Shown here piece by piece: positions 34,362 through 43,251 of a DNA stretch of 64,000 bases. The notes under the pieces are model-generated. The model was not told the DNA's origin, made no database searches, and saw nothing but the letters and a program-made list of their open reading frames with translations. Both the position numbers and the translations under genes were made by a program. Every line of letters starts with the position of its first letter. The stretch's first letter is position 1. Origin of the DNA: Alkalinema sp. FACHB-956 (GTDB lineage: Bacteria > Cyanobacteriota > Cyanobacteriia > Leptolyngbyales > Leptolyngbyaceae); NCBI RefSeq assembly GCF_014697025.1, contig NZ_JACJRC010000009.1, positions 124,001-188,000 on the forward strand. The letters are read 5' to 3'.

Positions 34362-36263
34362 ATGTCCCGCCTAGCAGTTTTTTTCATGACTACCTTGAGT
34401 CTGCCTGCCCTGGGGTTGGCAGTTCTTCTAGGGGGCGCTGCTTCCTCAAACGCAGCAGAGATTAAGGCGCAATCTGTCCAGCACAATTCCCAAGCAACCT
34501 TAACCCAGTCAGCTTTAAGCCTGGGGGCGATCGACGGCGCTTCCGTAGACACCCCCAGCTCGGAAATGGGGCAAGTCACTATGGGGCAAGTCACTTCAGT
34601 GTCCCAGCTTTCCGATGTCAAACCCACGGACTGGGCTTTTCAGGCGTTGCAGTCCCTCGTTGAGCGCTACGGTTGCATTGCGGGCTATCCCGATCGCACC
34701 TATCGTGGTAACCGGGCCATGACCCGCTACGAGTTTGCCGCTGGCTTGAATGCCTGCATGGATCGGGTCAATGAGCTGATTGCCGCAGCCACCGCAGATT
34801 TGGTCAAGAAAGAAGACTTGGCCACGCTGCAAAAATTGCAAGAAGAGTTTGCCGCTGAACTGGCGACCTTGCGCGGTCGGGTAGATGCCCTAGAAGCCAA
34901 AACGGCCACCCTGGAAAAGCAGCAGTTTTCCACCACCACCAAATTGCAAGGCGAAGTCATCTTCAGTCTAGCGGGAGCCTACGGAGCCTACGACGGGGGT
35001 AACCTCGCATTTATCAACAACACCAATGCGGCGGTTCTCGCGCCACCCACAACCCCGATCGCCCTCCTCCCAACTCCTACCGCTGGACGGGATGCCAATA
35101 TCACCCTGAATAACCGGGTACGGCTCAATCTCAACACCAGTTTTACCGGCAAGGACTTGCTGATTACCGGACTGCAAGCCTACAACTTTGGCAGTGGCCC
35201 CAGTACCGCCTTTCCTGGCTTCAATAACGGGTCTAGCTTGGCTGGAACTTTGGGGTATGGGGATGTGATTTTCGGCAACAACAGTAACGTCCGCCTAGGC
35301 TACGAACCGCAGTTTCCCACCCTCAATCCCCAAACCCTCCAACCCAAGGGCGGCAATAACAGCCTAGAACTCTACAAACTGCTATACATTTTCCCCGTGG
35401 CCGATCGCTTAACAGCGTTTGTCGGCACCAATGCAGAAGTCTCCGATGCCTTTCCGTCCATTCTGCCCTTTGCGGGAGAAGGCCAGGGAGCGCTTTCCCG
35501 GTTCGCAACGTTACCAGCGGCCCATCGGGTCTCCGGCGGTACTTCCCAAACGGGATTGGCGGCAGCGGCGGGGGTAATTTTTAAGATTTCGGATGCGATC
35601 GACTTCCGTGCCCTCTATGGTTCTGTCAACTCTAACCTGCCCCAAAATCAGGGCTTTCCGGGAACGCCGCTGGGAGCAGGCATTTTCAACGGTAGCTACA
35701 TTGCGGCAGCGCAGTTGACGGTGAAGCCTTCGGCCAATCTGGATATCGGGTTGAACTATGCCCACAGCTACCACCAGATCAACATTCTGGGTACTGGCCT
35801 CAGCAGCTCGGACATCGGCGCAATTCTCTTTCCCGCCACCTCTTTGGGGGATCTCGCCAACCAAGGCATCAAGATGGACACGATCGGGGTGACGGCGGCC
35901 TATCGTTTGAACCCGACGATTACGCTGGCAGGTTCCTTCTCCTACATCTTTAGCGATCTGGTGGATGTCAACGCTTCCACCGACTTTATGAGCTGGTTGG
36001 TGGGCATTCACGCCAAAGATATTGGTCAAAAGGGCAACTCAGCAGGGTTAATCTTTGGTCAACCCCTAGCACGCACCTTCGTGGGTGGATTGGCTGTCAG
36101 ACCGGAAGATACCAAGCCCTACCAGTTGGAAGGCTACTTTAACTATCGAGTGAATGATCACATCAGCATTACGCCAGGGGTGTTTGTCATCTTTAACCCA
36201 GAAGGCTTTAAGGATAACCCCACTGCGATCGTGCCTGTTATTCGGACAACGTTTACGTTCTAA
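34362..36263 (+). CDS. SLH-domain outer-membrane porin (OprB / iron-uptake porin family)
   Basis: A 633-residue cyanobacterial outer-membrane porin. A signal peptide (~1-32, ending SSNAAE) is followed by an SLH domain at ~80-140 (VSQLSDVKPTDWAFQALQSL, AGYPDRTYRGNRAMTRYEFA) that binds the cell-wall polymer. A coiled coil comes next (KKEDLATLQKLQEEFAAELA, then LRGRVDALEAKTATLEKQQ). A ~430-residue beta-barrel with alternating strands ends in the Phe of VIRTTFTF, the usual outer-membrane insertion signal. Such porins pass small solutes or inorganic ions including iron. An in-frame 15-bp repeat codes MGQVTMGQVT near residue 70. It probably forms its own transcription unit. Confidence 0.93.
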   Translation: MSRLAVFFMTTLSLPALGLAVLLGGAASSNAAEIKAQSVQHNSQATLTQSALSLGAIDGASVDTPSSEMGQVTMGQVTSVSQLSDVKPTDWAFQALQSLVERYGCIAGYPDRTYRGNRAMTRYEFAAGLNACMDRVNELIAAATADLVKKEDLATLQKLQEEFAAELATLRGRVDALEAKTATLEKQQFSTTTKLQGEVIFSLAGAYGAYDGGNLAFINNTNAAVLAPPTTPIALLPTPTAGRDANITLNNRVRLNLNTSFTGKDLLITGLQAYNFGSGPSTAFPGFNNGSSLAGTLGYGDVIFGNNSNVRLGYEPQFPTLNPQTLQPKGGNNSLELYKLLYIFPVADRLTAFVGTNAEVSDAFPSILPFAGEGQGALSRFATLPAAHRVSGGTSQTGLAAAAGVIFKISDAIDFRALYGSVNSNLPQNQGFPGTPLGAGIFNGSYIAAAQLTVKPSANLDIGLNYAHSYHQINILGTGLSSSDIGAILFPATSLGDLANQGIKMDTIGVTAAYRLNPTITLAGSFSYIFSDLVDVNASTDFMSWLVGIHAKDIGQKGNSAGLIFGQPLARTFVGGLAVRPEDTKPYQLEGYFNYRVNDHISITPGVFVIFNPEGFKDNPTAIVPVIRTTFTF

Positions 36264-36369
36264 ACGCCAACTTCTTCCAGATTGCCTAGAAACTTAATCC
36301 CCCAGATTCCCTCCAACAAAGCACTTGCAAGTCAATTTTGGAGGGTTCCTGGCGGATATTTCTGGATAA

Positions 36370-36420
36370 CTTTCTGGCATCACCTAGCTTTCTGGCATCA
36401 CCTAGCTTTCTGGCATCACC
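36370..36420. repeat. 18-bp tandem repeat copying the last codons and stop of the CorC-like gene
   Basis: CTTTCTGGCATCACCTAG (plus strand) occurs at 36370-36387 and 36388-36405, then partly at 36406-36420, which is inside the gene end. Read on the minus strand each unit is GTG ATG CCA GAA AGC TAG, so every copy brings its own in-frame stop. Confidence 0.88.
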
Positions 36421-37706
36421 AGCACCTTATCGACCCGATTGCCGTCCATATCCATCACTTCAAACCGCAGGCCATCCCAAACAAAATGATCGGCGGATAT
36501 GGGAATCCGGCCTAGGTACATTACGACAAACCCTCCTAGCGTTTGGTAACTACCGCGATGTTCTCCCGGTAGTTCCCGCTCTTCCATTTCTAGTAATTCT
36601 TTGAACTGATAAATCGGCAACATCCCGTCCAGCAGCCAAGAGCCGTCTTCCCGCTGAATTGCCTGGGGCTCTTCTAAATCCTCCGCACTGGGTAGGTCAC
36701 CTACCAATGCTTGTAGGATATCCGTCAGTGTAACCAAGCCTTGAATTACACCGTATTCATCAACAACAAAGGCAATTTGATTTCCCGTTTGCTTAAACAA
36801 TTCCAAAACCTTGAGCGCACGGGTACTTTCCGGAACAAAAACCGGCTTTTGTAGGGATTTCGTAAAATCGAGTTGGTCTCCTTCCAAGGATTCCATCAGC
36901 AAATCGTAAACTTGGATTACCCCCAACAAGTTATCCAAGCCCCCTTGGCAGACCGGAAAGCGAGCGTGGGAGCCTTCATGCATGGCGCGACGGTTTTCTT
37001 CAGCGGAATCTTCTAGATCTAACCAAAGGATATCCACCCGAGGCGTCATAATCGCACTGACCCGCCGATCGCCGAGCTGGAAGACCCGCTTCATGATGTC
37101 TTCTTCGGCCTGCTCAAACATGCCTGCTTCAGTCCCCTGCTCAATCAGCACCCGAATTTCTTCCTCAGTCACCTGCGGCTCATCGGAAGGCCGAATGCCC
37201 AAAATTTTCAGCACAATATCGGTGGATTGGCTGAGCAAGTAAACGATCGGGGAAGCCACCTTGGCCAACAAACTCATCGGCCCTGCCACTGCTGCAGCAA
37301 TGCCCTCGGGGGAGTTGAGGGCCAGCCGTTTAGGCACCAGTTCCCCCAGAATAAGGGTGAGATAGGTCACGGTCAAAACTGCCAAACCGAAGGCTAAGCC
37401 CTCGCTGTAAGCCTTGAAGATCGGAATATCTTCCAAGATGGGCTTAAACACCGACGAGAAGACCTGTTCCCCAAACGCCCCAGAAATAATCGCAATTAAG
37501 GTAATCCCAACTTGGGCTGCTGCCAAAAAGTTATTGGGATTGTTCGCGAGGTGGAGGGCAGACTTGGCACCTTTGTCGCCTTGGTTGGCGGCCTGCTGCA
37601 ACCGCACTTTGCGGGCAGACACGATCGCCATTTCTGACATCACAAACAGGGCATTGGCAATGATCAGGAGCAGAACGATGAGAAAGTTGGTGGCGAAGGA
37701 AGACAT
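36402..37706 (-). CDS. CorC/HlyC (CNNM) family membrane protein with CBS domains
   Basis: A 434-residue inner-membrane protein often labelled hemolysin; members act in Mg2+/Co2+ handling. The N-terminal DUF21/CNNM part (~1-190) has four hydrophobic helices, including NFLIVLLLIIANALFVMSEM and LGELVPKRLALNSPEGIAAA. Two CBS modules follow at ~210-335 (RRVSAIMTPRVDILWLDLED; VVDEYGVIQGLVTLTDILQA). A CorC_HlyC domain occupies ~345-430 (EDGSWLLDGMLPIYQFKELL, GGFVVMYLGRIP). Length and order are standard. The start is ATG 37704-37706. The last six codons form the repeat at 36370-36420. Confidence 0.94.
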   Translation of the reverse strand: MSSFATNFLIVLLLIIANALFVMSEMAIVSARKVRLQQAANQGDKGAKSALHLANNPNNFLAAAQVGITLIAIISGAFGEQVFSSVFKPILEDIPIFKAYSEGLAFGLAVLTVTYLTLILGELVPKRLALNSPEGIAAAVAGPMSLLAKVASPIVYLLSQSTDIVLKILGIRPSDEPQVTEEEIRVLIEQGTEAGMFEQAEEDIMKRVFQLGDRRVSAIMTPRVDILWLDLEDSAEENRRAMHEGSHARFPVCQGGLDNLLGVIQVYDLLMESLEGDQLDFTKSLQKPVFVPESTRALKVLELFKQTGNQIAFVVDEYGVIQGLVTLTDILQALVGDLPSAEDLEEPQAIQREDGSWLLDGMLPIYQFKELLEMEERELPGEHRGSYQTLGGFVVMYLGRIPISADHFVWDGLRFEVMDMDGNRVDKVLVMPES

Positions 37707-37764
37707 GTCCCCTGGGGATGACGAGAGATGACTGTCTTAGTTTATCGGAGAAAGCTAAGATCGC

Positions 37765-39708
37765 CTAAAACTCCTCTAGGGTCGCTTGAATTCCCAAGCT
37801 GGTTAAACTTTGCAACAGTTGATCAGCCTTGGCCCGATCGCTAAAGGCTCCAGCTTGTAAGACCGTTTGGCCTCGGGATGTAGTTGTAAACGCATCGGGC
37901 ACAATTGTGCGTAAGGCACGCTCATCGGAGAGTGGAGCCACGACCCGCACGCGCAGAACCGCAGCGGGGGCTCCCGATCGGGTTGGAGGAATGGGAGGAC
38001 TTCCGACGCTAGATCGTTTGCCTCCCCGCCAGACTGGAACGGATGCCATATCGCCAACGTTGCCGAGGGGGATGCTGGAACCGGGCACGGGCAGAACGTT
38101 GCTGGGACGCGCTGCTGGGGTAGAAGTCCAGGCATTAAAGGTGAGCGGGGCAGGGCTATTTAAAGGGCTATTTAAACTGGGATTGGCCGCTAGGCTAGAA
38201 GGGCTAGATGTCCCTGTGGTCACACTACTACTCTTTGCCTGTTTGGGTAAGGGCAGCGATCGACCACCGGAACTGACGGGTGCAACGGCAACGGGCACGA
38301 TCACGGAATTGGGCATGGAATTGGGGATACCACTCGATGCATTGGTAGGTACCACGACATCGGGTCTTGGCGCGGGTCTAGCTGCGATCGGGGTGGGGCT
38401 GGCCGCAGGGCGCAAAGGATTGCCAGAGGTGGGCCGCGAAAAGGTGATTTCCCGCACGGGTTGTTCCGAGGTGGCCGGGATCGCCGTTGGCATGGTCGCA
38501 GTGGCCACAGGTACCGGAATGGGAATGGCGGTAGAGGCCGTTGGGGCTGGAAGATTTGCTGCTGGACGGGTCGATGCGGTCGTGCGCACGGGGAGTGCGG
38601 TACTTAGCCGCAGCGGTTCCCGGCTTTCCACAGGGGCAGCGGCAACGGTCGTGGCATTTAGGTCTAGGCGTCCACTGCTGGTGGAAAACTGATTCCCCGC
38701 TGCGGGAATGATTTGGCTGCTGGTTTTAGCGTTGACATCGGACTGGCCATTGCTGAGGAAGGTATTGTTGCCCAAGTCGCCCACGGTGCCTAAGTCCGGT
38801 TGGGTATTGGCGATCGCGACGAGGCCATCCCGCACGTTACCGTCGATCACATTGCCCCGCAAAATGGGGCGAGCATTGCCCTGAACGACGACTCCATCTT
38901 GGTTTTGGGTGATGCGGTTGCCAATCAGGCGAGGAGCGGCATTTTGGGCAATGTTGACGCCAAATCCGGTTTTCTCAAAAATGTTTTCCCGCAATTCAGG
39001 TCGAGAGGTGCCGTAGATCGTGACGCCATTGGCTCCGTTTTCGTAGAAATAGTTATTTTTCAAAACGGGAGCGCTGTTGCCGACGATCGACACGCCATCG
39101 TGATCACTGCCTGTGAAGGTATTGTCGCTGAGGACGGGGCTGCTGGACTCAATCCAAACGCCGTAGCCTTGGGGGGTGGGGTTGGAAACGGTGACGCCGC
39201 GCAGTCCAGCCCGATTAGCTCCGACGATCGCCACATTCTGCCGCCCAAAACTTTTGCTTAGGAAAACTCCGGAACCGCGAATAACGATGTTCTGGCCCCG
39301 ATCGCGGGGTTCGCCTTGCAAGGTCACACCGGGCTTGAGGTTGAGGGGAAAAACTTCCCCAGTGGCGGTGCTGTAGGTGCCAGGGGAGAGAACAATAATC
39401 GTGTTGGGTTGGGCGAGTTGCAGCGCCTTGGTAATGGTGCGCAGGGGTGCTTGGTCGCTACCGTTGCTGCCATCGTTGCCCACCTGGGGATTGACGAAGA
39501 CAAGATTGTAATCTGCCGCTGGGGTGGCCTGGGCGATTTGGTAGGGTTGGGGCTGGCTAGGCTGAGCGATCGCGGGTAGCGTATTCAGCCCGCTGATCCC
39601 CAGGGTTGCCAGGAGACTCATTTGTAAAATCTGCGTGGGATGAGGAACACAGCACAAAGAAAATTGGCGCAGTGGACGATCGAGGTGACGACTAAACTGG
39701 GGGGTCAC
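37765..39708 (-). CDS. Exported beta-helix (DUF1565) protein with C-terminal SPOR-like domain
   Basis: A 647-residue exported protein. A signal peptide lies within the first ~50 residues; the mature part starts near TLPAIAQ. Residues ~68-320 form a right-handed beta-helix of the DUF1565/NosD kind: FVNPQVGNDGSNGSDQAPLR, PLNLKPGVTLQGEPRDRG, then regular turns such as SSPVLSDNTFTGSDHDGVSI and ARPILRGNVIDGNVRDGLVA. A ~230-residue Pro/Ala/Thr-rich linker follows. The last ~80 residues read as SPOR (RVRVVAPLSDERAL, QTVLQAGAFSDRAKADQLLQ), which binds denuded septal peptidoglycan. A cell-wall surface carbohydrate-active or binding role is inferred. The start is GTG 39708; an internal Met at residue 30 is an alternative. 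Confidence 0.85.
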   Translation of the reverse strand: MTPQFSRHLDRPLRQFSLCCVPHPTQILQMSLLATLGISGLNTLPAIAQPSQPQPYQIAQATPAADYNLVFVNPQVGNDGSNGSDQAPLRTITKALQLAQPNTIIVLSPGTYSTATGEVFPLNLKPGVTLQGEPRDRGQNIVIRGSGVFLSKSFGRQNVAIVGANRAGLRGVTVSNPTPQGYGVWIESSSPVLSDNTFTGSDHDGVSIVGNSAPVLKNNYFYENGANGVTIYGTSRPELRENIFEKTGFGVNIAQNAAPRLIGNRITQNQDGVVVQGNARPILRGNVIDGNVRDGLVAIANTQPDLGTVGDLGNNTFLSNGQSDVNAKTSSQIIPAAGNQFSTSSGRLDLNATTVAAAPVESREPLRLSTALPVRTTASTRPAANLPAPTASTAIPIPVPVATATMPTAIPATSEQPVREITFSRPTSGNPLRPAASPTPIAARPAPRPDVVVPTNASSGIPNSMPNSVIVPVAVAPVSSGGRSLPLPKQAKSSSVTTGTSSPSSLAANPSLNSPLNSPAPLTFNAWTSTPAARPSNVLPVPGSSIPLGNVGDMASVPVWRGGKRSSVGSPPIPPTRSGAPAAVLRVRVVAPLSDERALRTIVPDAFTTTSRGQTVLQAGAFSDRAKADQLLQSLTSLGIQATLEEF

Positions 39709-39859
39709 GGTAGAACTCTCCTATTCACGGCTTATAGGATTCTTGGACTTGTAGCTTACTCGAAATTTCTTGGTCTGATGCACCGGATCTGAACAATTTT
39801 TCCTGTTCCTGAAAATTTTTGCAAGGGGTTGAGGATTACAGCAGATCCACCAGTAACTA

Positions 39860-40066
39860 GATGGACGATCGCTGAAATTGTTTCTCTATCAATGGGCTTT
39901 GGAAGAACAGGAGCCAGAGCGCGAGTTATTCTGGGCGGTGAGTCAAGATATCTACATCAAGCATTTCCAAAAACCGATTTTTCAGCTAGCTGTGCAGCGT
40001 AATAAGATCAACCTTCTAGTTTATGAACCTAGCCAGGAGGTCATTCTGCAATGGATCAAACCTTGA
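39860..40066 (+). pseudogene. xisH: xisH fragment, N-terminal half missing
   Basis: From about 39860 the frame reads ...FLYQWALEEQEPERELFWAV, then SQDIYIKHFQKPIFQLAVQR and NKINLLVYEPSQEVILQWIK. This is the C-terminal part of XisH-type fdxN-element excision controlling proteins. The ~75-85 N-terminal residues with the nuclease-like core (EVGDVEMYIDL-type segment) are absent, and a stop lies just upstream in this frame. It overlaps xisI by 16 bases, as intact pairs often do. Confidence 0.75.
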
Positions 40067-40359
40067 GTTATGCGGACATTCTAAAAAAGACTGTGCGAGC
40101 AGCGGTGGTCAATCAACCCCGATTGCAGGAAATTAAACTCTATTCTGTGTGTGACACTGAGTCCGGTCATTTTTTGGTTCTGGCAACGGGCTGGGACAAA
40201 CAACGCTGGATGGACACTATCTTGTTTCATGCTCGTTTAGTGGGGCAGCAAATCTTCATTGAGGAAGATAACTTTGAGGAGAGCTTAACTCAATTGCTCA
40301 TTGCGAGTGGAGTTCGAAATGAGGATATACGGCACGAGGATCTTAGGGCTACAGCATAA
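40051..40359 (+). CDS. xisI: XisI family protein
   Basis: A 102-residue member of the XisI family, named for control of fdxN-element excision in heterocyst-forming Anabaena but common in other cyanobacteria. Seen are LSYADILKKTVRAAVVNQPR, KLYSVCDTESGHFLVLATGW, DTILFHARLVGQQIFIEEDN, and FEESLTQLLIASGVRNEDIR. Length is normal. Its partner xisH upstream is truncated, so the usual XisH-XisI pair cannot form from this locus. No excision element or recombinase (xisF) is in the window. Confidence 0.93.
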   Translation: MDQTLSYADILKKTVRAAVVNQPRLQEIKLYSVCDTESGHFLVLATGWDKQRWMDTILFHARLVGQQIFIEEDNFEESLTQLLIASGVRNEDIRHEDLRATA

Positions 40360-40418
40360 AGTCTCTAGCCACTGCTCAAGGGAAACGTTAGGATAATTGA
40401 GGTTTTTCAAAGGTTCCC

Positions 40419-41510
40419 ATGAGTTCTGCTGCGCTGTATCGCATTCTGGACGCCAATCTCGATCGCGCCCGTGAAGGGTTGCGAGTGGTGGAGGAATGGT
40501 GTCGTTTTGGCCTCAATCAGGCGGAATGGACAGAGCACTGTAAAGCGATGCGGCAGGAATTGGCAAAGTGGCACCTACCGGAATTTCGGGCAGCGCGAGA
40601 TACGCCGGGGGATCTGGGTACCCAAATGACCCATCCCCAGGAGGCGCAGCGGGATAGTATTGCCCAGGTTTTGCAGGCGAATTTGTGTCGGATTGAAGAA
40701 TCGCTGCGGGTGCTGGAGGAATACGGCAAGGTGCATAGTGCCGAGATGGGCGCTGCCATGAAGCAAATGCGCTATAAAATCTACACCTTAGATAGCCAGT
40801 TGCAAACCAACTCAAAAACTGGCCAGTCCCCCGCTAAGTTGCAAACCTACACAATAGAAACGTTACCAGAACGGCCAACCATGACCCATTCCCGCCACGA
40901 TCGCCTCCATCAAGCGCAACTGTACTTAGTGACTTCACCCTGCGATCGCTTAATTGAGGTGGTGGAATCTGCGCTGCAAGGCGGGCTGACGTTGGTACAG
41001 TATCGCGATAAAAATACTGACGATGGACTCCGGTTCGATCGGGCCCAGAAGTTAAAAGCCCTCTGTCAGCAATACGGTGCTTTGTTTATTGTCAACGATC
41101 GGGTCGATTTGGCTTTGTCGGTGGATGCGGATGGGGTGCATTTGGGCCAGCAGGACTTACCCTATGGGGTCGCTCGGCAGATCCTAGGGCCGGACAAAAT
41201 TATTGGTCGATCGACGACAAATCCCGAAGAATTTGCGAGAGCGATGCAGGAAGGAGCCGATTACATCGGGGTTGGCCCAGTTCATGAAACGCCCACGAAA
41301 GCAGGCAAGGCCGCCGCAGGCTATGACTATGTGCGCTATGCCACCGAAAATTGTGCGATGCCCTGGTTTGCGATCGGGGGGATTGATCTGAGTAATGTGC
41401 AAGCGGTCATTGATGCGGGAGCGCGGCGGGTTTCTGTGGTGCGAGCTGTGATGGAAGCGGAGAACCCCCAAGCCGTAACGCAGCAATTTCTGGCTCGATT
41501 AATGGCCTAG
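40419..41510 (+). CDS. thiE: Thiamine phosphate synthase with N-terminal ThiD2-like domain
   Basis: The enzyme joins HMP-PP and the thiazole phosphate to give thiamine phosphate. The 363 residues are two domains, the normal cyanobacterial form. Residues ~1-135 (YRILDANLDRAREGLRVVEE) are the extra domain. Residues ~165-360 are the TIM barrel with VQYRDKNTDDG, FIVNDRVDLALSVDADGVHL, IIGRSTTNPEEFARAMQEGA and GVGPVHETPTKAG. thiS lies 1.3 kb downstream, separated by cpcL. The 17-bp stretch with the stop codon is repeated 43 bases further on. Confidence 0.96.
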   Translation: MSSAALYRILDANLDRAREGLRVVEEWCRFGLNQAEWTEHCKAMRQELAKWHLPEFRAARDTPGDLGTQMTHPQEAQRDSIAQVLQANLCRIEESLRVLEEYGKVHSAEMGAAMKQMRYKIYTLDSQLQTNSKTGQSPAKLQTYTIETLPERPTMTHSRHDRLHQAQLYLVTSPCDRLIEVVESALQGGLTLVQYRDKNTDDGLRFDRAQKLKALCQQYGALFIVNDRVDLALSVDADGVHLGQQDLPYGVARQILGPDKIIGRSTTNPEEFARAMQEGADYIGVGPVHETPTKAGKAAAGYDYVRYATENCAMPWFAIGGIDLSNVQAVIDAGARRVSVVRAVMEAENPQAVTQQFLARLMA

Positions 41511-41560
41511 AAAATCAGGGTTTAGACAGTCATGGTTTAGAAAAATGGCCTAGAAAATCA
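41501..41560. repeat. Exact 17-bp repeat including the thiE stop codon
   Basis: AATGGCCTAGAAAATCA occurs at 41501-41517, with the TAG stop inside, and at 41544-41560. A degenerate copy (ATGGTTTAGAAAA) lies between them. Confidence 0.8.
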
Positions 41561-41875
41561 AAGCGCCGGGGCGGGGCAATAGGCTTGGAATTGCTGGGAG
41601 ACCGCGTTTTCCAATCGACTAGAACTTGTAATTGAGATTGAGTTGCATCTATTTAGACGAACTGTCAAGTGTGAAGTTTCTTGATCAAGATATTACAGTT
41701 CATGTCTGAATGATGGAAGTGGTAATCCGATCGCCTAGCCTAGGATCGAACTAAGCTTTTTTACCTATTAGCAAGCCACTAGCAAAGGAACAAACCAGTG
41801 TGAATTTTTGTTGCTTTGTTGAGATTCACTTGCGATAGAACATGGTGTGAATGATCTGTTAGGAGAATTTTTACA
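41511..41875. other. Intergenic region upstream of cpcL
   Basis: These 365 bases hold the thiE-end repeat and presumably the cpcL promoter, which I could not define. TTAGGAGAATTTTTACAATG just before 41876 supplies a strong ribosome site (AGGAG). Confidence 0.5.
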
Positions 41876-42628
41876 ATGTCTCTTCCTCTGCTTGAGTACG
41901 CGCCTTCCTCTCAAAATCAACGGGTTGCAGGCTTTGAAGTCCCAGGTGACGAACAGGCTTGGGCCTTCAGTACGGATGCCATTTTGAGTGCTGTGGAGAT
42001 GGATGCGGTTATCCAGGCTGCCTATCGCCAAATCTTGAATGAACAACAGATGACGAGTAGTTCGCGGATTCCCTATTTGGAGTCGCAACTGCGTTCGGGT
42101 CAAATGACGGTTCGAGAGTTCATTCGAGGTCTGGCCACTTCCGAGATCTTCCGTACACGCAATTACGACACAAACAATAACTATCGGTTTGTGCAAATGT
42201 GTATCCAGCGGCTGCTGGGCCGGGAAGTCTACAACGATCGGGAAAAATTTGCCTGGTCTACGGTACTGGCGACCAAAGGGTTGAATGGCTTTATTAGCGA
42301 TCTGTTGGAGTCTGAAGAATATCTGACGAACTTTGGAGATCACACCGTGCCCTTCCAACGGCGGCGGGTGGTGCAGCAGCGCACCACTGGGGATCTGCCC
42401 TTTGCGCGCATGGCTCGCTACGATGAATTCCACTTGGCGCAACTGCCGAAGACGAGTGCCTACGGCGTCTCTGCCAGCACCTATCGGGTGACCAATATCG
42501 GTCGGAGCGATCGCTGGGCTTGGCAACGGGGGGCTGACCAACGCTATGCCCAAATTTGGTATGGGGTCATCCTCGCCAGCGCCGGATTCCTCACCTTGCC
42601 CCTGTTAGGGTTGATCTTTGGCTGGTAG
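41876..42628 (+). CDS. cpcL: Membrane-anchored phycobilisome rod linker (CpcL/CpcG2 type)
   Basis: A 250-residue linker. Residues ~18-145 are the phycobilisome linker domain (AVIQAAYRQILNEQQM, SGQMTVREFIRGLATSEIF, RLLGREVYNDREKFAWSTVL). The last ~24 residues (IWYGVILASAGFLTLPLLGL) are hydrophobic. That tail separates CpcL/CpcG2 from the core-binding CpcG1 and anchors rods to the thylakoid membrane for energy transfer to PSI. The gene is monocistronic, with AGGAG at the start and its own terminator. It lies between thiE and thiS. Rod genes cpcBA are not in the window. Confidence 0.93.
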   Translation: MSLPLLEYAPSSQNQRVAGFEVPGDEQAWAFSTDAILSAVEMDAVIQAAYRQILNEQQMTSSSRIPYLESQLRSGQMTVREFIRGLATSEIFRTRNYDTNNNYRFVQMCIQRLLGREVYNDREKFAWSTVLATKGLNGFISDLLESEEYLTNFGDHTVPFQRRRVVQQRTTGDLPFARMARYDEFHLAQLPKTSAYGVSASTYRVTNIGRSDRWAWQRGADQRYAQIWYGVILASAGFLTLPLLGLIFGW

Positions 42629-42712
42629 GTAATGTTTCGCGAGCCATTGTTGCGCTTTGCAGCAATTGTGTAATTTCAAAGTTTTTCAAGCAAGTTTGCC
42701 CTCTCAACTTCT

Positions 42713-42746
42713 AGCAACCAGACGCTATCCACCTGGTTGCTTTTTT
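42713..42746 (+). terminator. Rho-independent terminator of cpcL
   Basis: AGCAACCAG (42713-42721) pairs with CTGGTTGCT (42733-42741), followed by a run of T to 42746. Confidence 0.88.
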
Positions 42747-42855
42747 ATTGGATTGAGGCTGGTAAGATTGCCCGCAAGATGATTCGATCGAAGGTTGCAA
42801 TGCGAAGGTTGTAATCTGCAATGATGCAGAAAATGACGCGAAAGGTATGAACCCC

Positions 42856-43065
42856 ATGGAAACGATTACTCTACACGTGAATGGCGAAGTTAAAGACTGT
42901 CCCTCTCAGCTCAATTTGCCGCAACTGTTAGAACATTTAGGGATGAATCCGCGTTTGGTGGCGGTGGAATACAACGGTGAAATTTTGCATCGTCAGTTTT
43001 GGGAGAACACGGAGGTGCAGGCAGGCGATCGCTTGGAAGTGGTCACGATCGTGGGTGGCGGCTAG
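42856..43065 (+). CDS. thiS: Sulfur carrier protein ThiS
   Basis: A ubiquitin-like carrier whose C-terminal Gly-Gly is thiocarboxylated to deliver sulfur to the thiazole of thiamine. The protein is 69 residues from ATG 42856 (ETITLHVNGE). An ATG at 42847 would add MNP but leaves only 2-3 bases after AAAGG. LNLPQLLEHLGMNPRLVAVE, NGEILHRQFW and GDRLEVVTIVGGG are standard. It belongs functionally with thiE, 1.3 kb upstream. Confidence 0.96.
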   Translation: METITLHVNGEVKDCPSQLNLPQLLEHLGMNPRLVAVEYNGEILHRQFWENTEVQAGDRLEVVTIVGGG

Positions 43066-43251
43066 ATTGACGGAAAAATTCAAGGGAAATTCAAGCGAAA
43101 TCCCCGTTGGATCGGGAATCCCGACCTGAAGTCACGCCGGGTTCGCATTCCCGAACGGAGACGCAAACGATAAAGTAGAAAGAGCGAAGCATGTCGTCTC
43201 ATCCGGCCAATCCGCCTGAGCCATGCGACTTAACTTCTGCGGGATGCTGCT

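Noticed and set aside
42629-42855. Possible TPP riboswitch before thiS or thiE
   Set aside because: I could not find the conserved thi-box elements (CUGAGA and the paired arms) upstream of either gene.
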